The position numbers and the translations under genes were made by a program. Under the pieces are notes generated by a model. That model searched no databases. It was given only the letters and a program-made list of their open reading frames with translations, and was not told where the DNA came from. From an uncultured Agathobaculum sp. (GTDB taxonomy: Bacteria > Bacillota > Clostridia > Oscillospirales > Butyricicoccaceae), in contig NZ_CALWUM010000002.1 in NCBI RefSeq assembly GCF_944384765.1, forward strand, positions 62,001 to 126,000: 64,000 nt of DNA, given 5' to 3'. Below, one piece after another: positions 8,312 to 16,989 of this stretch; position 1 is the first letter of the stretch; each line of letters begins with the position of its first letter.

Positions 8312-9817
8312 ATGGCGTATTATTTCACTGAGCCCTCGCACACTTTCAACGAATATCTGCTTGTGCCGGGCTATTCTTCCGCCGAGTGCATTCCGGCAAA
8401 CGTCAGCCTGCGCACCCCGATCGTCAAGTTCCGCAAGGGCGAGGAGTCCGCGTTGTATGCCAACATCCCGATGGTATCGGCCATCATGCAAGCGGTCTCG
8501 GACGACCGCATGGCGATTGCACTGGCACAGGAGGGCGGCATCTCCTTCATTTACGGCTCGCAGACGGTCGAGAGCGAGGCGGCCATGGTCGCCCGTGTCA
8601 AGGCTTACAAGGCGGGCTTTATCGTGTCCGACTCCAATCTGCGCCCCGAGCAGACGCTCGCGGACGTGCTTGCGCTCAAGGCGCGCACCGGCCATTCCAC
8701 CATGGCGGTCACTGAGGACGGCACCGCAAACGGCAAGCTGCTCGGCATTGTCACCAGCCGCGACTACCGCGTCTCCCGCATGGAAACCAGCGTCAAGGTG
8801 TCCGAATTCATGACGCCGTTTGACAAGCTGATCACCGCCCCGGCGGACACCACGCTCAAGACGGCAAACGACATCATCTGGGATCATAAGCTCAACTCGT
8901 TGCCGCTGGTGGACGACGAGGGCCATCTGGTCTACCTCGTCTTCCGCAAGGACTACGACAGCCACAAGGCCAACTCGCTCGAGCTGCTCGACACGCACAA
9001 GCGCTATGTGGTCGGCGCAGGCATCAACACCCGCGACTACGCCGAGCGCGTGCCCGCGTTGATCGAGGCGGGCGCGGACGTGCTGTGTATCGACTCCTCC
9101 GAGGGCTTTTCCGAGTGGCAGAGCCGCACGCTCAGCTGGATCCGCGAGCACTACGGCGACAGTGTCAAGGTCGGCGCGGGCAACGTGGTCGACCGCGACG
9201 GTTTCCGCTTCCTCGCCGAGGCGGGCGCGGACTTTGTCAAGGTTGGCATCGGCGGCGGCTCGATCTGCATCACCCGCGAGCAGAAGGGTATCGGCCGCGG
9301 CCAGGCAACCGCACTGATCGAGGTTGCTGCGGCGCGCGACGAGTATTTTGAGGAAACCGGCATCTATGTCCCGATCTGCTCGGACGGCGGCATCGTGCAC
9401 GACTACCACTGCACGCTTGCGCTTGCGATGGGCGCGGACTTCCTGATGCTCGGCCGCTACTTCTCCCGCTTTGACGAGTCCCCGACTAACAAGGTCAACA
9501 TCAACGGCTCCTATATGAAGGAGTACTGGGGCGAGGGTTCCTCCCGCGCCCGCAACTGGCAGCGCTACGACATGGGCGGCGAGGCCAAGCTCTCCTTCGA
9601 GGAAGGCGTGGACTCCTATGTGCCGTATGCCGGCTCGCTCAAGGACAACCTGGGCCTGACGCTCAGCAAGGTCCGCTCGACCATGTGCAACTGCGGCGCG
9701 CTCTCCATTCCGGAGTTCCAGAAAAAGGCCAAGATCACGCTGGTGTCCGCCACCTCGATCGTCGAGGGCGGCGCGCACGACGTCCTGCTCAAGGAGACTT
9801 CGTCGACCAGCAAGTAA
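8312..9817 (+). CDS. guaB: IMP dehydrogenase
   Basis: This enzyme oxidises IMP to XMP with NAD+, the committed step of guanine nucleotide synthesis. The 501-residue protein has the TIM-barrel fold interrupted by a CBS pair at roughly residues 95-215 (segments [10 protein letters not shown] and [17 protein letters not shown]). The catalytic loop reads [13 protein letters not shown] with the nucleophile at Cys319. The loop differs from the textbook GPGSICTT form but is the type I know from clostridial and related IMPDHs. The C-terminal flap carries [10 protein letters not shown] and the potassium-site region [12 protein letters not shown] 8312 follows AAAAGGAGAAA. It appears to be monocistronic. 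Confidence 0.93.
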   Translation: MAYYFTEPSHTFNEYLLVPGYSSAECIPANVSLRTPIVKFRKGEESALYANIPMVSAIMQAVSDDRMAIALAQEGGISFIYGSQTVESEAAMVARVKAYKAGFIVSDSNLRPEQTLADVLALKARTGHSTMAVTEDGTANGKLLGIVTSRDYRVSRMETSVKVSEFMTPFDKLITAPADTTLKTANDIIWDHKLNSLPLVDDEGHLVYLVFRKDYDSHKANSLELLDTHKRYVVGAGINTRDYAERVPALIEAGADVLCIDSSEGFSEWQSRTLSWIREHYGDSVKVGAGNVVDRDGFRFLAEAGADFVKVGIGGGSICITREQKGIGRGQATALIEVAAARDEYFEETGIYVPICSDGGIVHDYHCTLALAMGADFLMLGRYFSRFDESPTNKVNINGSYMKEYWGEGSSRARNWQRYDMGGEAKLSFEEGVDSYVPYAGSLKDNLGLTLSKVRSTMCNCGALSIPEFQKKAKITLVSATSIVEGGAHDVLLKETSSTSK

Positions 9818-9832
9818 ACAACTGCTGTACGC

Positions 9833-9866
9833 ATTGCCCCGTAGAATCCTGCGGGGCAATTCTTAT
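9833..9866 (+). terminator. Probable guaB terminator
   Basis: A 9-bp stem (9833-9841 with 9852-9860, ATTGCCCCG/CGGGGCAAT) and a 10-base loop is followed by a short T-rich stretch. It is a moderate terminator that could allow read-through into the next gene. Confidence 0.55.
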
Positions 9867-9883
9867 CGAAGGGGGAGAGGCGC

Positions 9884-10534
9884 ATGGATATCCGGCACTG
9901 GATGGACGGGTTTACCGCCGCGGTGCGGCAGGCGTTCGGCGGGCGGGTGTACTGCATCGGCTTGCAGGGCAGCCGCGCCCGCGGGGAAGCAGGCCCGGAC
10001 AGCGACATTGACACGGTCGTCATCCTCGACCGGTGGGCGCCGGGCGACTGGGCGCGCTACGGGGCGGTGCTGGATAGCCTGCCCGGGCGGGAGCGCGTGT
10101 GCGGCTTTGTCTCCGGCCGGGATGAGCTGCTCTGCTGGGATGCAGCCGAGCTGTTCGGGTTTTATTACGACACGGTCCCGTGGTACGGCGATCTGGACGC
10201 ACTTAAAACCCGCTTCACCATGGCGGATGCGCGCCGCGCGGTGCACACCGGGGCATGCGGCATTTACCATGCCTGTGCGCACAACCGCCTGCACGAGAAA
10301 AGCGCGGATCTGCTGTGCGCGCTGTATAAATCCGCCTTTTTCACCCTGCGCGCGGCGTATTTTTGCCGCACGGGACGGTTTGTGCGTGCAAAGCGCGACC
10401 TGCTGTCCCTGCTGGACGGGGACGAGCGCGCCATCCTTGCCGCCGGGCTGGACGGGGCAAGCGGCAGCTTTGCCGAACAGAGCGACCGGCTGCTCGCCTG
10501 GGCGGGCGGCCTGATCCGGACTTACACAGCATAG
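9884..10534 (+). CDS. Nucleotidyltransferase-domain protein
   Basis: The N-terminus has the polymerase-beta-type nucleotidyltransferase signature: LQGSRARGEAGPDSDID, with Gly29-Ser30 and the metal ligands Asp41 and Asp43. The remaining 170 residues are helical and resemble the substrate-binding part of minimal nucleotidyltransferases and aminoglycoside nucleotidyltransferases (for example CGIYHACAHNRLHEKSADLL). The substrate cannot be told from sequence: it could be a small molecule, an RNA or a protein target. The start follows GGGGGAGAGG. It lies 45 bases before the CLC transporter gene and may be co-transcribed with it. There is no partner HEPN gene, so a toxin-antitoxin role is not supported. 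Confidence 0.75.
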   Translation: MDIRHWMDGFTAAVRQAFGGRVYCIGLQGSRARGEAGPDSDIDTVVILDRWAPGDWARYGAVLDSLPGRERVCGFVSGRDELLCWDAAELFGFYYDTVPWYGDLDALKTRFTMADARRAVHTGACGIYHACAHNRLHEKSADLLCALYKSAFFTLRAAYFCRTGRFVRAKRDLLSLLDGDERAILAAGLDGASGSFAEQSDRLLAWAGGLIRTYTA

Positions 10535-10578
10535 CGGGCCTGGAAACCCGCGCAGACGGAAATGAGGGAGTGTAAGAT

Positions 10579-11832
10579 TTGGACAAGGAATACTGGATCA
10601 AGCAGGCCAAAAACGCGCTGATCTTTGTGCGCTGGTGCGTGTTTGCGGTCATCATTGGCGTGGTGGTCGGCGCAGCCGCTACTGCGTTCCATCACGCGCT
10701 TGCCTGGGCGGGGGCGATGCAGCAGGCGCATGACTGGCTGCTGTATCTGCTGCCGGGTGCAGGCGTGTTCATCGCGTTCTGGTACAGGAAGGCGGATATG
10801 CCGCTCGAGCGCGGCACGAATTTCATCCTGACCTCGGTGCGTGAGAACCATCCGGTGCGGCTGCGGCTTGCGCCGAGCATCTTTATCACCTCGGTGCTCA
10901 CGCACCTGTGCGGCGGTTCGGCCGGCCGCGAAGGTGCGGCGCTCCAGCTCGGCGGCGCAATCTCGGGCAACATCGGCCACTGGATGCGGCTGGATGACCG
11001 CGATTCGCGCACGATCACCATGTGCGGCATGGCAGCGGGCTTTGCCGCCCTGTTCGGTACGCCGCTCGCGGCGAGCGTGTTCGCAATGGAGGTCATCAGC
11101 GTGGGCGTGATGTACTACGCGGCGCTGTTCCCGTGCGTGCTTGCCTCGGTGATCGCGCATCAGCTGGCGATCCGGCTGGGCGGGGAGACAACCGCGTTCA
11201 CCCTTTCGGGCGTGCCGCGAGAGGTGGACGCCGTGCTGCTCCTGCGCTTGGTGGCGTTCGGCGTGGTGTGTGCTGTGCTCAGTGCGGTGGTGTGCATCGT
11301 GTTCCACCGCATCGGCCATGCGTTTAAGCACTATCTGCCCAACCAGTATCTGTGCATCGCGGTGGGCGGCGCGGCGGTTGCCGTGCTGTCGCTGCTGCTC
11401 GGCACGCGCGATTACAATGGCGCGGGCATGCAGGTGATCGAGCGCGCGGTCGCGGGCGAAGCCTCTTGGGCGGCGTGCTTTATCAAGCTCGTGCTGACTG
11501 CGATCACGATCGGCGTGGGCTACAAGGGCGGCGAGATCGTGCCCGTGCTGTTCATCGGCGCGACGTTCGGCGCAGCCTATGGCGGCTTTTTCGGCCTGGC
11601 GTCTTCGTTTGCAGCCGGGCTCGGCATGGTCGGTGTGTTCTGCGGCGTGACCAATTCGCCGCTGACCTCGATCCTGCTGGCCTATGAGCTGTTCGGCGGG
11701 GACCGGCTGGCGCTGTTCGCGCTCGTCATCGCGGTTTCCTACATGCTCAGCGGCTATTATGGGCTTTACAGCGAGCAGAAAATCCTGTATTCCAAAATGC
11801 GGCCGCAGTTCATCGACCGCAAGACCAAATAA
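10579..11832 (+). CDS. CLC-family antiporter, likely CLC-F fluoride/proton type
   Basis: A 417-residue integral membrane protein of the CLC family with many hydrophobic helices. The conserved gating glutamate lies in GSAGREGAALQLGG (Glu118). The anion filter that reads GSGIP in chloride transporters is replaced by RGTNFIL (residues 78-84), and the second motif reads GYKGGEIVPVLFIGATFG. Both replacements resemble the fluoride-exporting CLC-F clade, so I favour fluoride efflux over chloride transport. There is no fluoride riboswitch in the 44-base gap upstream. The start is TTG 10579 after GAGGGA. Confidence 0.8.
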   Translation: MDKEYWIKQAKNALIFVRWCVFAVIIGVVVGAAATAFHHALAWAGAMQQAHDWLLYLLPGAGVFIAFWYRKADMPLERGTNFILTSVRENHPVRLRLAPSIFITSVLTHLCGGSAGREGAALQLGGAISGNIGHWMRLDDRDSRTITMCGMAAGFAALFGTPLAASVFAMEVISVGVMYYAALFPCVLASVIAHQLAIRLGGETTAFTLSGVPREVDAVLLLRLVAFGVVCAVLSAVVCIVFHRIGHAFKHYLPNQYLCIAVGGAAVAVLSLLLGTRDYNGAGMQVIERAVAGEASWAACFIKLVLTAITIGVGYKGGEIVPVLFIGATFGAAYGGFFGLASSFAAGLGMVGVFCGVTNSPLTSILLAYELFGGDRLALFALVIAVSYMLSGYYGLYSEQKILYSKMRPQFIDRKTK

Positions 11833-11869
11833 AACGGCAATTCATTCATCCCGGAAAGGACGACAGACA

Positions 11870-12526
11870 ATGCATCACTTCAAAGGCGCGATCTTCGACA
11901 TGGACGGCACGCTGCTCGATTCCATGCCCGTGTGGAAGCGGCTGACCGCCGGCTACCTCGAACAGTTCGGCGTATTTATCACCGACCAGGAATACGCCGC
12001 GACCGAGGGGTTGAGCCAGCCGCAGGTTGCGCAGTTTTTTCTTGAGCGCTATCCCAGCCTGCCGCTCGACGTGCAGGGGCTACTGGACGGCATGGACCGG
12101 CTGATCACCACACGCTATGAGACGATTGCAAAGCCCCGCGCGGGTGTGATGGCGTATCTGGATTCCCTGCGCGCCCGCGGCGTGCACATGGCAGTCGCCA
12201 CACTGACCGCCCGCCGCCACGCGGAAAAGGCGCTGCGCGACCGCGGTATGCTGGATTATTTTGATTTCATGCTGACGATCGAGGACGTGGGCGTGTCCAA
12301 ATGGGAGCCGGATATCTATTTGCAGGCCGCAGCGCGTATGGAGTTGTCGCCCGCGGACTGCGTGGTGTTTGAGGACGCGCCCTATGCCTGCACGACCGCC
12401 AAGCGGGCCGGATTTTATGTCTGCGGCGTGATGGAGCCAGCCTACGCAAAGGGGGAGGCCGAGCTGCGCGCGTCAAGTGATTTCGTGATTGAACATTCTT
12501 TTGACGAAATTGAAGGAAAATTGTAA
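11870..12526 (+). CDS. HAD-superfamily phosphatase, beta-phosphoglucomutase-like
   Basis: A 218-residue HAD hydrolase with motif I FDMDGTLLDS (nucleophile Asp10, acid/base Asp12), motif II in VATLTARRHAEKAL, the motif III lysine in VGVSKWEPDIY and motif IV VVFEDAPYACTTAKRAG. The helical cap after motif I places it with the phosphoglucomutase/phosphoglycolate phosphatase group. The substrate is probably a phosphorylated sugar or another small metabolite. Start 11870 follows GGAAAGGA. An upstream in-frame extension runs into the transporter gene and is rejected. Confidence 0.85.
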   Translation: MHHFKGAIFDMDGTLLDSMPVWKRLTAGYLEQFGVFITDQEYAATEGLSQPQVAQFFLERYPSLPLDVQGLLDGMDRLITTRYETIAKPRAGVMAYLDSLRARGVHMAVATLTARRHAEKALRDRGMLDYFDFMLTIEDVGVSKWEPDIYLQAAARMELSPADCVVFEDAPYACTTAKRAGFYVCGVMEPAYAKGEAELRASSDFVIEHSFDEIEGKL

Positions 12527-12561
12527 AAAGCTATTGCAATTAGGTGGCTGATATCGTACAC

Positions 12562-12567
12562 TATAAT
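12562..12567 (+). promoter_or_regulatory. Likely -10 element for the MATE-luxS operon
   Basis: A perfect TATAAT lies 70 bases before the MATE start. No good -35 box is found at 16-18 bp; TTGCAA at 12534-12539 is 22 bp away. The promoter may be activator dependent or weak. Confidence 0.4.
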
Positions 12568-12636
12568 AGCTTTAATATCATGAGCTGCACCGGACTGGTT
12601 TTGGTGCGGCTTACTTTTCGCTAGGGGGAAAGGATT

Positions 12637-14025
12637 GTGGAAGAAAACAAAATGGGCACCGCGCGCATGGGACCGCTGATTTTTTCCATGGCGCTGCCCG
12701 CGATGCTGTCCATGCTGATCAATGCGCTGTATAACATTGTGGACAGTATCTTCGTGGCGCAGTATTCGCAGAGCGCACTGGCGGCGGTGTCGCTGGTGTT
12801 CCCGCTGCAAACGCTGGTCGTTGCAATCGGCGTGGGTACGGGCGTGGGCGTCAACTCGCTGATTGCGCGCCGTCTGGGCGAAAAGCGCCAGATGCACGCA
12901 AACTCCGCGGCGGAGCACGGCATCGCGCTGTCGGTCGTCGGCGGTATCGTGTTCCTTGTGCTGGGCTTCGGCCTGTCGGGCGTGTTCGTCAATGCCTTTG
13001 GCGCGGACGCGGATGTTTCCGCGCAGGCGGTGCAGTATTCGCATGTCGCGGTCGGCCTGAGCATGTTCATCCTGATTTCCATGATGTGTGAAAAGGTGCA
13101 GCAGTCGACCGGCAACATGATCGTTCCGATGATCCAGGGTCTGACCGGTGCAATCGTCAACATCATCCTCGACCCGCTGATGATCTTCGGCATCGGCCCG
13201 TTCCCGGAGATGGGCGTTGTCGGCGCGGCGGTCGCAACGGTGATCGGCCAGATTTGCAGCATGTGCATCGGCCTGTGGGGCGTGTTCAAGCACCAGCGCC
13301 TGCTGCAGGTCAGCATGCGCCGGTTCAAGTGGCGCCTGAAAACAGTCAAGGACATTTACCGTGTCGGCCTGCCGGGTATCATCATGCAGTCCATCACTTC
13401 GGTGCTGACCGCCGGCCTCAACGGCATCCTGATCGGCTTTTCGCAGACCGCGGTCAACGTGCTGGCGGTGTACTTCAAGCTGCAGACCTTCGTGTTCATG
13501 CCGGTGTTCGGCCTCAACCAGGGCGCGCTGCCGGTTATGGGCTACAACTATGGCGCGCGGAATAAAAAGCGCCTGTTCGGGGCATACCGCATTGCGCTGG
13601 GAACAGCCGTTGCGATCATGCTGCTGGGCTTTGTTCTGTTCCAGCTCATTCCGGAGCCTATGCTGATGATGTTTGTCGACCGCACGGACGCAGCGGCTAC
13701 GCAGGAAATGCTGACCGTTGGCGTGCCTGCGCTCAAGACCATCAGCCTGTCCTTTGTCGGCGCGGCGTTCGGCATCATCAACTCGACGGTGTTCCAGGCC
13801 ACTGCGCGCGGCATGAACAGCTTGATCGTTTCCGTCTGCCGCCAGCTGGTCATCATCCTGCCTGCGGCGTGGGTGCTGGGGCGCTTTGTCGGCCTCAGCG
13901 CGATCTGGTATTCGTTCCCGATCGCCGAGATCGCGTCCTTCCTGATCTCGTACCTGCTGCTCTGGCGTGAGTACCAGACCGAGCTGAAATATCTGGGCGC
14001 AGGCCAGGAGGAGGCTAAAGCATGA
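12637..14025 (+). CDS. MATE-family efflux transporter
   Basis: A 462-residue polytopic membrane protein with the two-half MATE architecture: N-terminal MGPLIFSMALPAMLSMLINALYNIVDSIF, written here as PAMLSMLINALYNIVDSIF, and the repeat-like second half starting near IYRVGLPGIIMQ. Conserved segments include FGLNQGALPVMGYNYGAR. MATE proteins export cationic compounds, drugs or metabolites in exchange for Na+ or H+. The start is GTG 12637 after GGGGGAAAGG. Its stop overlaps the luxS start in an ATGA, so the two are translationally coupled. Confidence 0.88.
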   Translation: MEENKMGTARMGPLIFSMALPAMLSMLINALYNIVDSIFVAQYSQSALAAVSLVFPLQTLVVAIGVGTGVGVNSLIARRLGEKRQMHANSAAEHGIALSVVGGIVFLVLGFGLSGVFVNAFGADADVSAQAVQYSHVAVGLSMFILISMMCEKVQQSTGNMIVPMIQGLTGAIVNIILDPLMIFGIGPFPEMGVVGAAVATVIGQICSMCIGLWGVFKHQRLLQVSMRRFKWRLKTVKDIYRVGLPGIIMQSITSVLTAGLNGILIGFSQTAVNVLAVYFKLQTFVFMPVFGLNQGALPVMGYNYGARNKKRLFGAYRIALGTAVAIMLLGFVLFQLIPEPMLMMFVDRTDAAATQEMLTVGVPALKTISLSFVGAAFGIINSTVFQATARGMNSLIVSVCRQLVIILPAAWVLGRFVGLSAIWYSFPIAEIASFLISYLLLWREYQTELKYLGAGQEEAKA

Positions 14026-14480
14026 AGCGTATCGCGAGCTTTGAGGTCAACCATGACAAGCTGAAGCCCGGCATGTATACCTCCCGCATCGACGGGGACA
14101 TCACGACCTATGACATCCGCATGGTCTACCCGAACGCGGGGACGTACATCGAGCCTGCGGCGGGGCATACGTTCGAGCATCTGTTCGCGACCTATGCGCG
14201 CAACTCGCGCTTTGCCGACCAGATCATCTACTGCGGCCCGATGGGCTGCCAGACCGGGTTTTATTTCCTCGTGCGGGACATGCAGCCCGCGGACGCGATC
14301 GCGCTGGTGCAGGCGTCCATGGCGTTCATCGCAGCCTATGAGGGCGAGATCCCGGGCGCGAGCCGCATCGAGTGCGGCAACTGGCAGCTGCACGATCTGG
14401 CGGGCGCAAAGCGGCTCGCCGCAGCCATGATCCCGGTGCTGGCAGACTGGACCGAGGAAAAACTCGTGTACGAAAAATAA
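14022..14480 (+). CDS. luxS: S-ribosylhomocysteine lyase (LuxS)
   Basis: LuxS cleaves S-ribosylhomocysteine to homocysteine and DPD, the precursor of autoinducer-2, within the methyl cycle. The 152-residue protein has the metal ligands of the family: the HTFEH motif (His49, Glu52, His53) and Cys118 in ECGNWQLHDL. The catalytic cysteine is Cys76 in GPMGCQTGFY. The residue after that cysteine is Gln where most homologues have Arg, a small deviation. It overlaps the MATE transporter gene by four bases. Confidence 0.95.
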   Translation: MKRIASFEVNHDKLKPGMYTSRIDGDITTYDIRMVYPNAGTYIEPAAGHTFEHLFATYARNSRFADQIIYCGPMGCQTGFYFLVRDMQPADAIALVQASMAFIAAYEGEIPGASRIECGNWQLHDLAGAKRLAAAMIPVLADWTEEKLVYEK

Positions 14481-14483
14481 TGC

Positions 14484-14512
14484 TTGCAATTTGCATCCGG
14501 TTATGGTATTAT
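14484..14512 (+). promoter_or_regulatory. rpmE promoter
   Basis: TTGCAA (14484-14489), a 17-bp spacer and TATTAT (14507-14512) lie immediately after luxS and 59 bases before rpmE. Confidence 0.8.
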
Positions 14513-14570
14513 AACTTTACGACTGCAAGAAGTTTTTTTGATAAGTTCCCGTGGAAAGAGGTGAAACAAC

Positions 14571-14774
14571 ATGAAACAGGGCATCCATCCCGAGTACAAG
14601 CAGACCACGATCCGCTGTGCCTGCGGCAATGTCATTGAGACCGGCTCCACCAAGGAGAACATCGTCGTTGACGTTTGCTCCAAGTGCCACCCCTTCTTCA
14701 CGGGCAAGCAGAAGCTGGTAGACACCGGCGGACGTGTTGATCGCTTCAAGAAGCGTTTCAATCTGGATAAGTAA
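14571..14774 (+). CDS. rpmE: 50S ribosomal protein L31
   Basis: The 67-residue product is L31 of the zinc-binding type. It carries a CxC pair (Cys16, Cys18) and a CxxC pair (Cys36, Cys39 in [11 protein letters not shown]), and the C-terminal VDRFKKRFN segment that contacts the ribosome. Zinc-binding L31 is usually the form made when zinc is plentiful; no zinc-free paralogue lies in this window. The gene has its own promoter and terminator. ATG 14571 follows GAAAGAGGTG. Confidence 0.96.
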   Translation: MKQGIHPEYKQTTIRCACGNVIETGSTKENIVVDVCSKCHPFFTGKQKLVDTGGRVDRFKKRFNLDK

Positions 14775-14779
14775 CAACA

Positions 14780-14816
14780 AAGCCATCGAAACGTGTGTTC
14801 GATGGCTTTTTGTTTC
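14780..14816 (+). terminator. rpmE terminator
   Basis: A 10-bp stem AGCCATCGAA/TTCGATGGCT (14781-14790, 14798-14807) with a seven-base loop is followed by TTTTTGTTT. Confidence 0.9.
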
Positions 14817-14848
14817 GTCATACCGCTTTGCGCGGAGGAGGGAACCGA

Positions 14849-16135
14849 ATGACCGAAAACCGTTTGGAAGAACAGCATGAGCGCGCCGTGCTGGTCGGGC
14901 TGTCCTGCCCGGGCTTCACGGCCGAGCAGGACGCGGACGAGCGCACGATGGACGAGCTGCGCGCGCTCGCGGAGACCGCGGGCGCGGAGGCTGTTGCAAT
15001 GACACTTCAGCGCCGTCCGGCGCCGGATGCGCGCACCTTTATCGGCGAGGGCAAGGCGGAAGAGGTCAAGGCGCTCGCGGAGGCAAACGAGGCGAGCCTC
15101 ATTCTGTTCGACAATGAGCTGTCGCCCTCCCAGACCAGAAATCTGGAAGAGCTGATCGGCTGTACGGTGCTCGACCGTTCGGCGCTGATTTTGGACATTT
15201 TTGCCCAGCGCGCCCGCACGGGCGAGGGAAAATTGCAGGTCGAGCTGGCGCAGTACCAGTATATCCTGCCGCGGCTCGCCGGCATGTGGACGCATCTGGT
15301 GCGCCAGACCGCGGGCGGCGGCAAAAGCCCGATCGGCACGCGCGGCCCGGGCGAGACCCAGCTCGAAACCGACCGCCGCCACATCCGCAAGCGGATCGAC
15401 AAGCTCAAGGCGGATCTCGAACAGGTGCGGCAGGTGCGCGCGGTGCAGCGCCGCCAGCGCAAAAAGACCGAGCTGCCCATGGTTGCGATCGTGGGCTATA
15501 CCAACGCGGGCAAGTCCACGCTGCTCAATACGCTGACCGGTGCGGATATCCCGGCGAACGACCGCCTGTTCGATACCCTCGACCCGACCACACGCAAAAA
15601 GCGCATTTCGGACACGCAGGAGATTCTGCTGTCCGACACGGTAGGCTTTATCCGCAAGCTGCCGCACCATCTGGTATCGGCATTTAAGGCCACGCTCGAA
15701 GAGCTGGCCTATGCCGACCTGCTGCTGCATGTAGTGGATGTGTCGGACGAGGACTGGCGCATCCAGGCCGAGACCGTGGAGCGCGTCGTGGCGCAGCTCG
15801 GCGCGCAGGATATCCCACGCGTTATGGTTTATAACAAGGCGGATAAGTGCGCGCCGGATGCCATCCCGTATTTTCGGCCGGACGAGGGCGTTGCCATCTC
15901 GGCTAAAACCGGAGAGGGGATGGACAAGCTGCTGGCCGCCATCGAGCATGCGCTCGGCCGCGGCAAGCACAAGGTAAAGCTGCTCATCCCGTACAGCGAC
16001 GGCGCGGTACTCGATATGCTGCACCGCGAGGCCCAGATCGTATCGACCGATTACGCTGCCGAGGGCACGGTGGTCGAGGCGGTTGTGGACGAAAAGACCT
16101 ACGGCAGGGTGCGGGACTATCTGACAGAGACTTGA
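14849..16135 (+). CDS. hflX: GTPase HflX
   Basis: HflX is a ribosome-associated GTPase that splits stalled ribosomes after stress. The 428-residue product has the HflX N-terminal domain with the glycine-rich GTRGPGETQLETDRR segment. The G domain has G1 GYTNAGKST, G3 DTVGFIRKLP and G4 NKADK. The C-terminal domain is the usual short extension. The start at 14849 follows GGAGGAGGG. An in-frame upstream extension begins inside the rpmE terminator and is rejected. Confidence 0.94.
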   Translation: MTENRLEEQHERAVLVGLSCPGFTAEQDADERTMDELRALAETAGAEAVAMTLQRRPAPDARTFIGEGKAEEVKALAEANEASLILFDNELSPSQTRNLEELIGCTVLDRSALILDIFAQRARTGEGKLQVELAQYQYILPRLAGMWTHLVRQTAGGGKSPIGTRGPGETQLETDRRHIRKRIDKLKADLEQVRQVRAVQRRQRKKTELPMVAIVGYTNAGKSTLLNTLTGADIPANDRLFDTLDPTTRKKRISDTQEILLSDTVGFIRKLPHHLVSAFKATLEELAYADLLLHVVDVSDEDWRIQAETVERVVAQLGAQDIPRVMVYNKADKCAPDAIPYFRPDEGVAISAKTGEGMDKLLAAIEHALGRGKHKVKLLIPYSDGAVLDMLHREAQIVSTDYAAEGTVVEAVVDEKTYGRVRDYLTET

Positions 16136-16220
16136 GACAGGAACATGGGGCATGACCGAGCGGCCGGCCGGCCGCCTTCTCCATGATCCATGCTCTATGA
16201 CAGAAGGGGAGGTTCGGGTG

Positions 16221-16856
16221 ATGGCTTTGGACTATTTTGTGCCGTATCTCGACTACGGCGAGGGAAAGTTTGAAGAAAAACGCTCCAAATTCACCGGCCG
16301 TCTGTGGCACGTCGAAACGCCCGAGCAGGCCACGGCGAAAATCAAGGAGATGCGCGATACCTACTGGGACGCGACCCACCACTGCTACGCCTATATCCTG
16401 CGCGAGGGCAACATCATGCGCTATTCGGACGACGGTGAGCCGCAGGGCACGGCGGGTATGCCGATTCTGGATGTGCTGCGCCACGAAAATCTGGTCGACG
16501 TGTGCTGCGTAGTCACGCGCTACTTCGGCGGTGTGCTGCTCGGCACGGGCGGCCTGGTGCGCGCCTACACCCAGGGCGCGCAGATCGCGGTTGCGGCGGC
16601 GGGTGTGCAGCGCATGAGCCTGTATACGGTTGCGCTGATCGCCTGCGCCTACAATCAGTATGACATCATCACCCATCTACTGCCTGCGCATGACTGCGTG
16701 GTCGAGCAGACCGACTACGGTGCGGACGTGACCCTGACTGTCACTATGCCCGCGGGCACGGAGGACAAGCTGAACGCCGCGCTGGCCGAGGTGTCGGCCG
16801 GACAGGTCTATGCCGAGGTGATCGAGACCCGGTTCATGGGCCGACGGGTCAAATAG
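16221..16856 (+). CDS. YigZ/IMPACT-family protein
   Basis: A 211-residue member of the UPF0029 (Impact N-terminal) family. The conserved block DATHHCYAYIL, SDDGEPQGTAGMP and VVTRYFGGVLLGTGGLVRAY is intact, and a ferredoxin-like C-terminal domain (DUF1949 type) follows. The bacterial members have no settled function; links to translation control have been proposed from the yeast and mammalian IMPACT relatives. ATG 16221 follows GGGGAGG. Upstream in-frame ATGs at 16152 and 16197 lie in a GC palindrome region without a ribosome binding site. Confidence 0.88.
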   Translation: MALDYFVPYLDYGEGKFEEKRSKFTGRLWHVETPEQATAKIKEMRDTYWDATHHCYAYILREGNIMRYSDDGEPQGTAGMPILDVLRHENLVDVCCVVTRYFGGVLLGTGGLVRAYTQGAQIAVAAAGVQRMSLYTVALIACAYNQYDIITHLLPAHDCVVEQTDYGADVTLTVTMPAGTEDKLNAALAEVSAGQVYAEVIETRFMGRRVK

Positions 16857-16989
16857 GGCAGCGGCGCACCATTGTGTCTGCGGCGCTTCCATAGATTTTT
16901 TTGATTTTTTGCAAAATCGAAAAGGATTTTTCACAATCCCGCAGTATAACTATATCGAGTCGGATATTTGCATACAGGAGGGATGCGCC

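Noticed and set aside
9884..10534. Nucleotidyltransferase as a MNT antitoxin
   Set aside because: No HEPN-domain partner gene is adjacent. The neighbours are guaB and an ion transporter, and the protein is longer than minimal MNT antitoxins.
10535..10578. Fluoride riboswitch before the CLC-F-like gene
   Set aside because: Only 44 bases are available and none of the conserved pseudoknot segments is present.
16160..16175. GC palindrome between hflX and the YigZ gene as a terminator
   Set aside because: GCGGCCGGCCGGCCGC has no loop and no T-run, and the two genes may be co-transcribed. It is more likely chance in GC-rich sequence.
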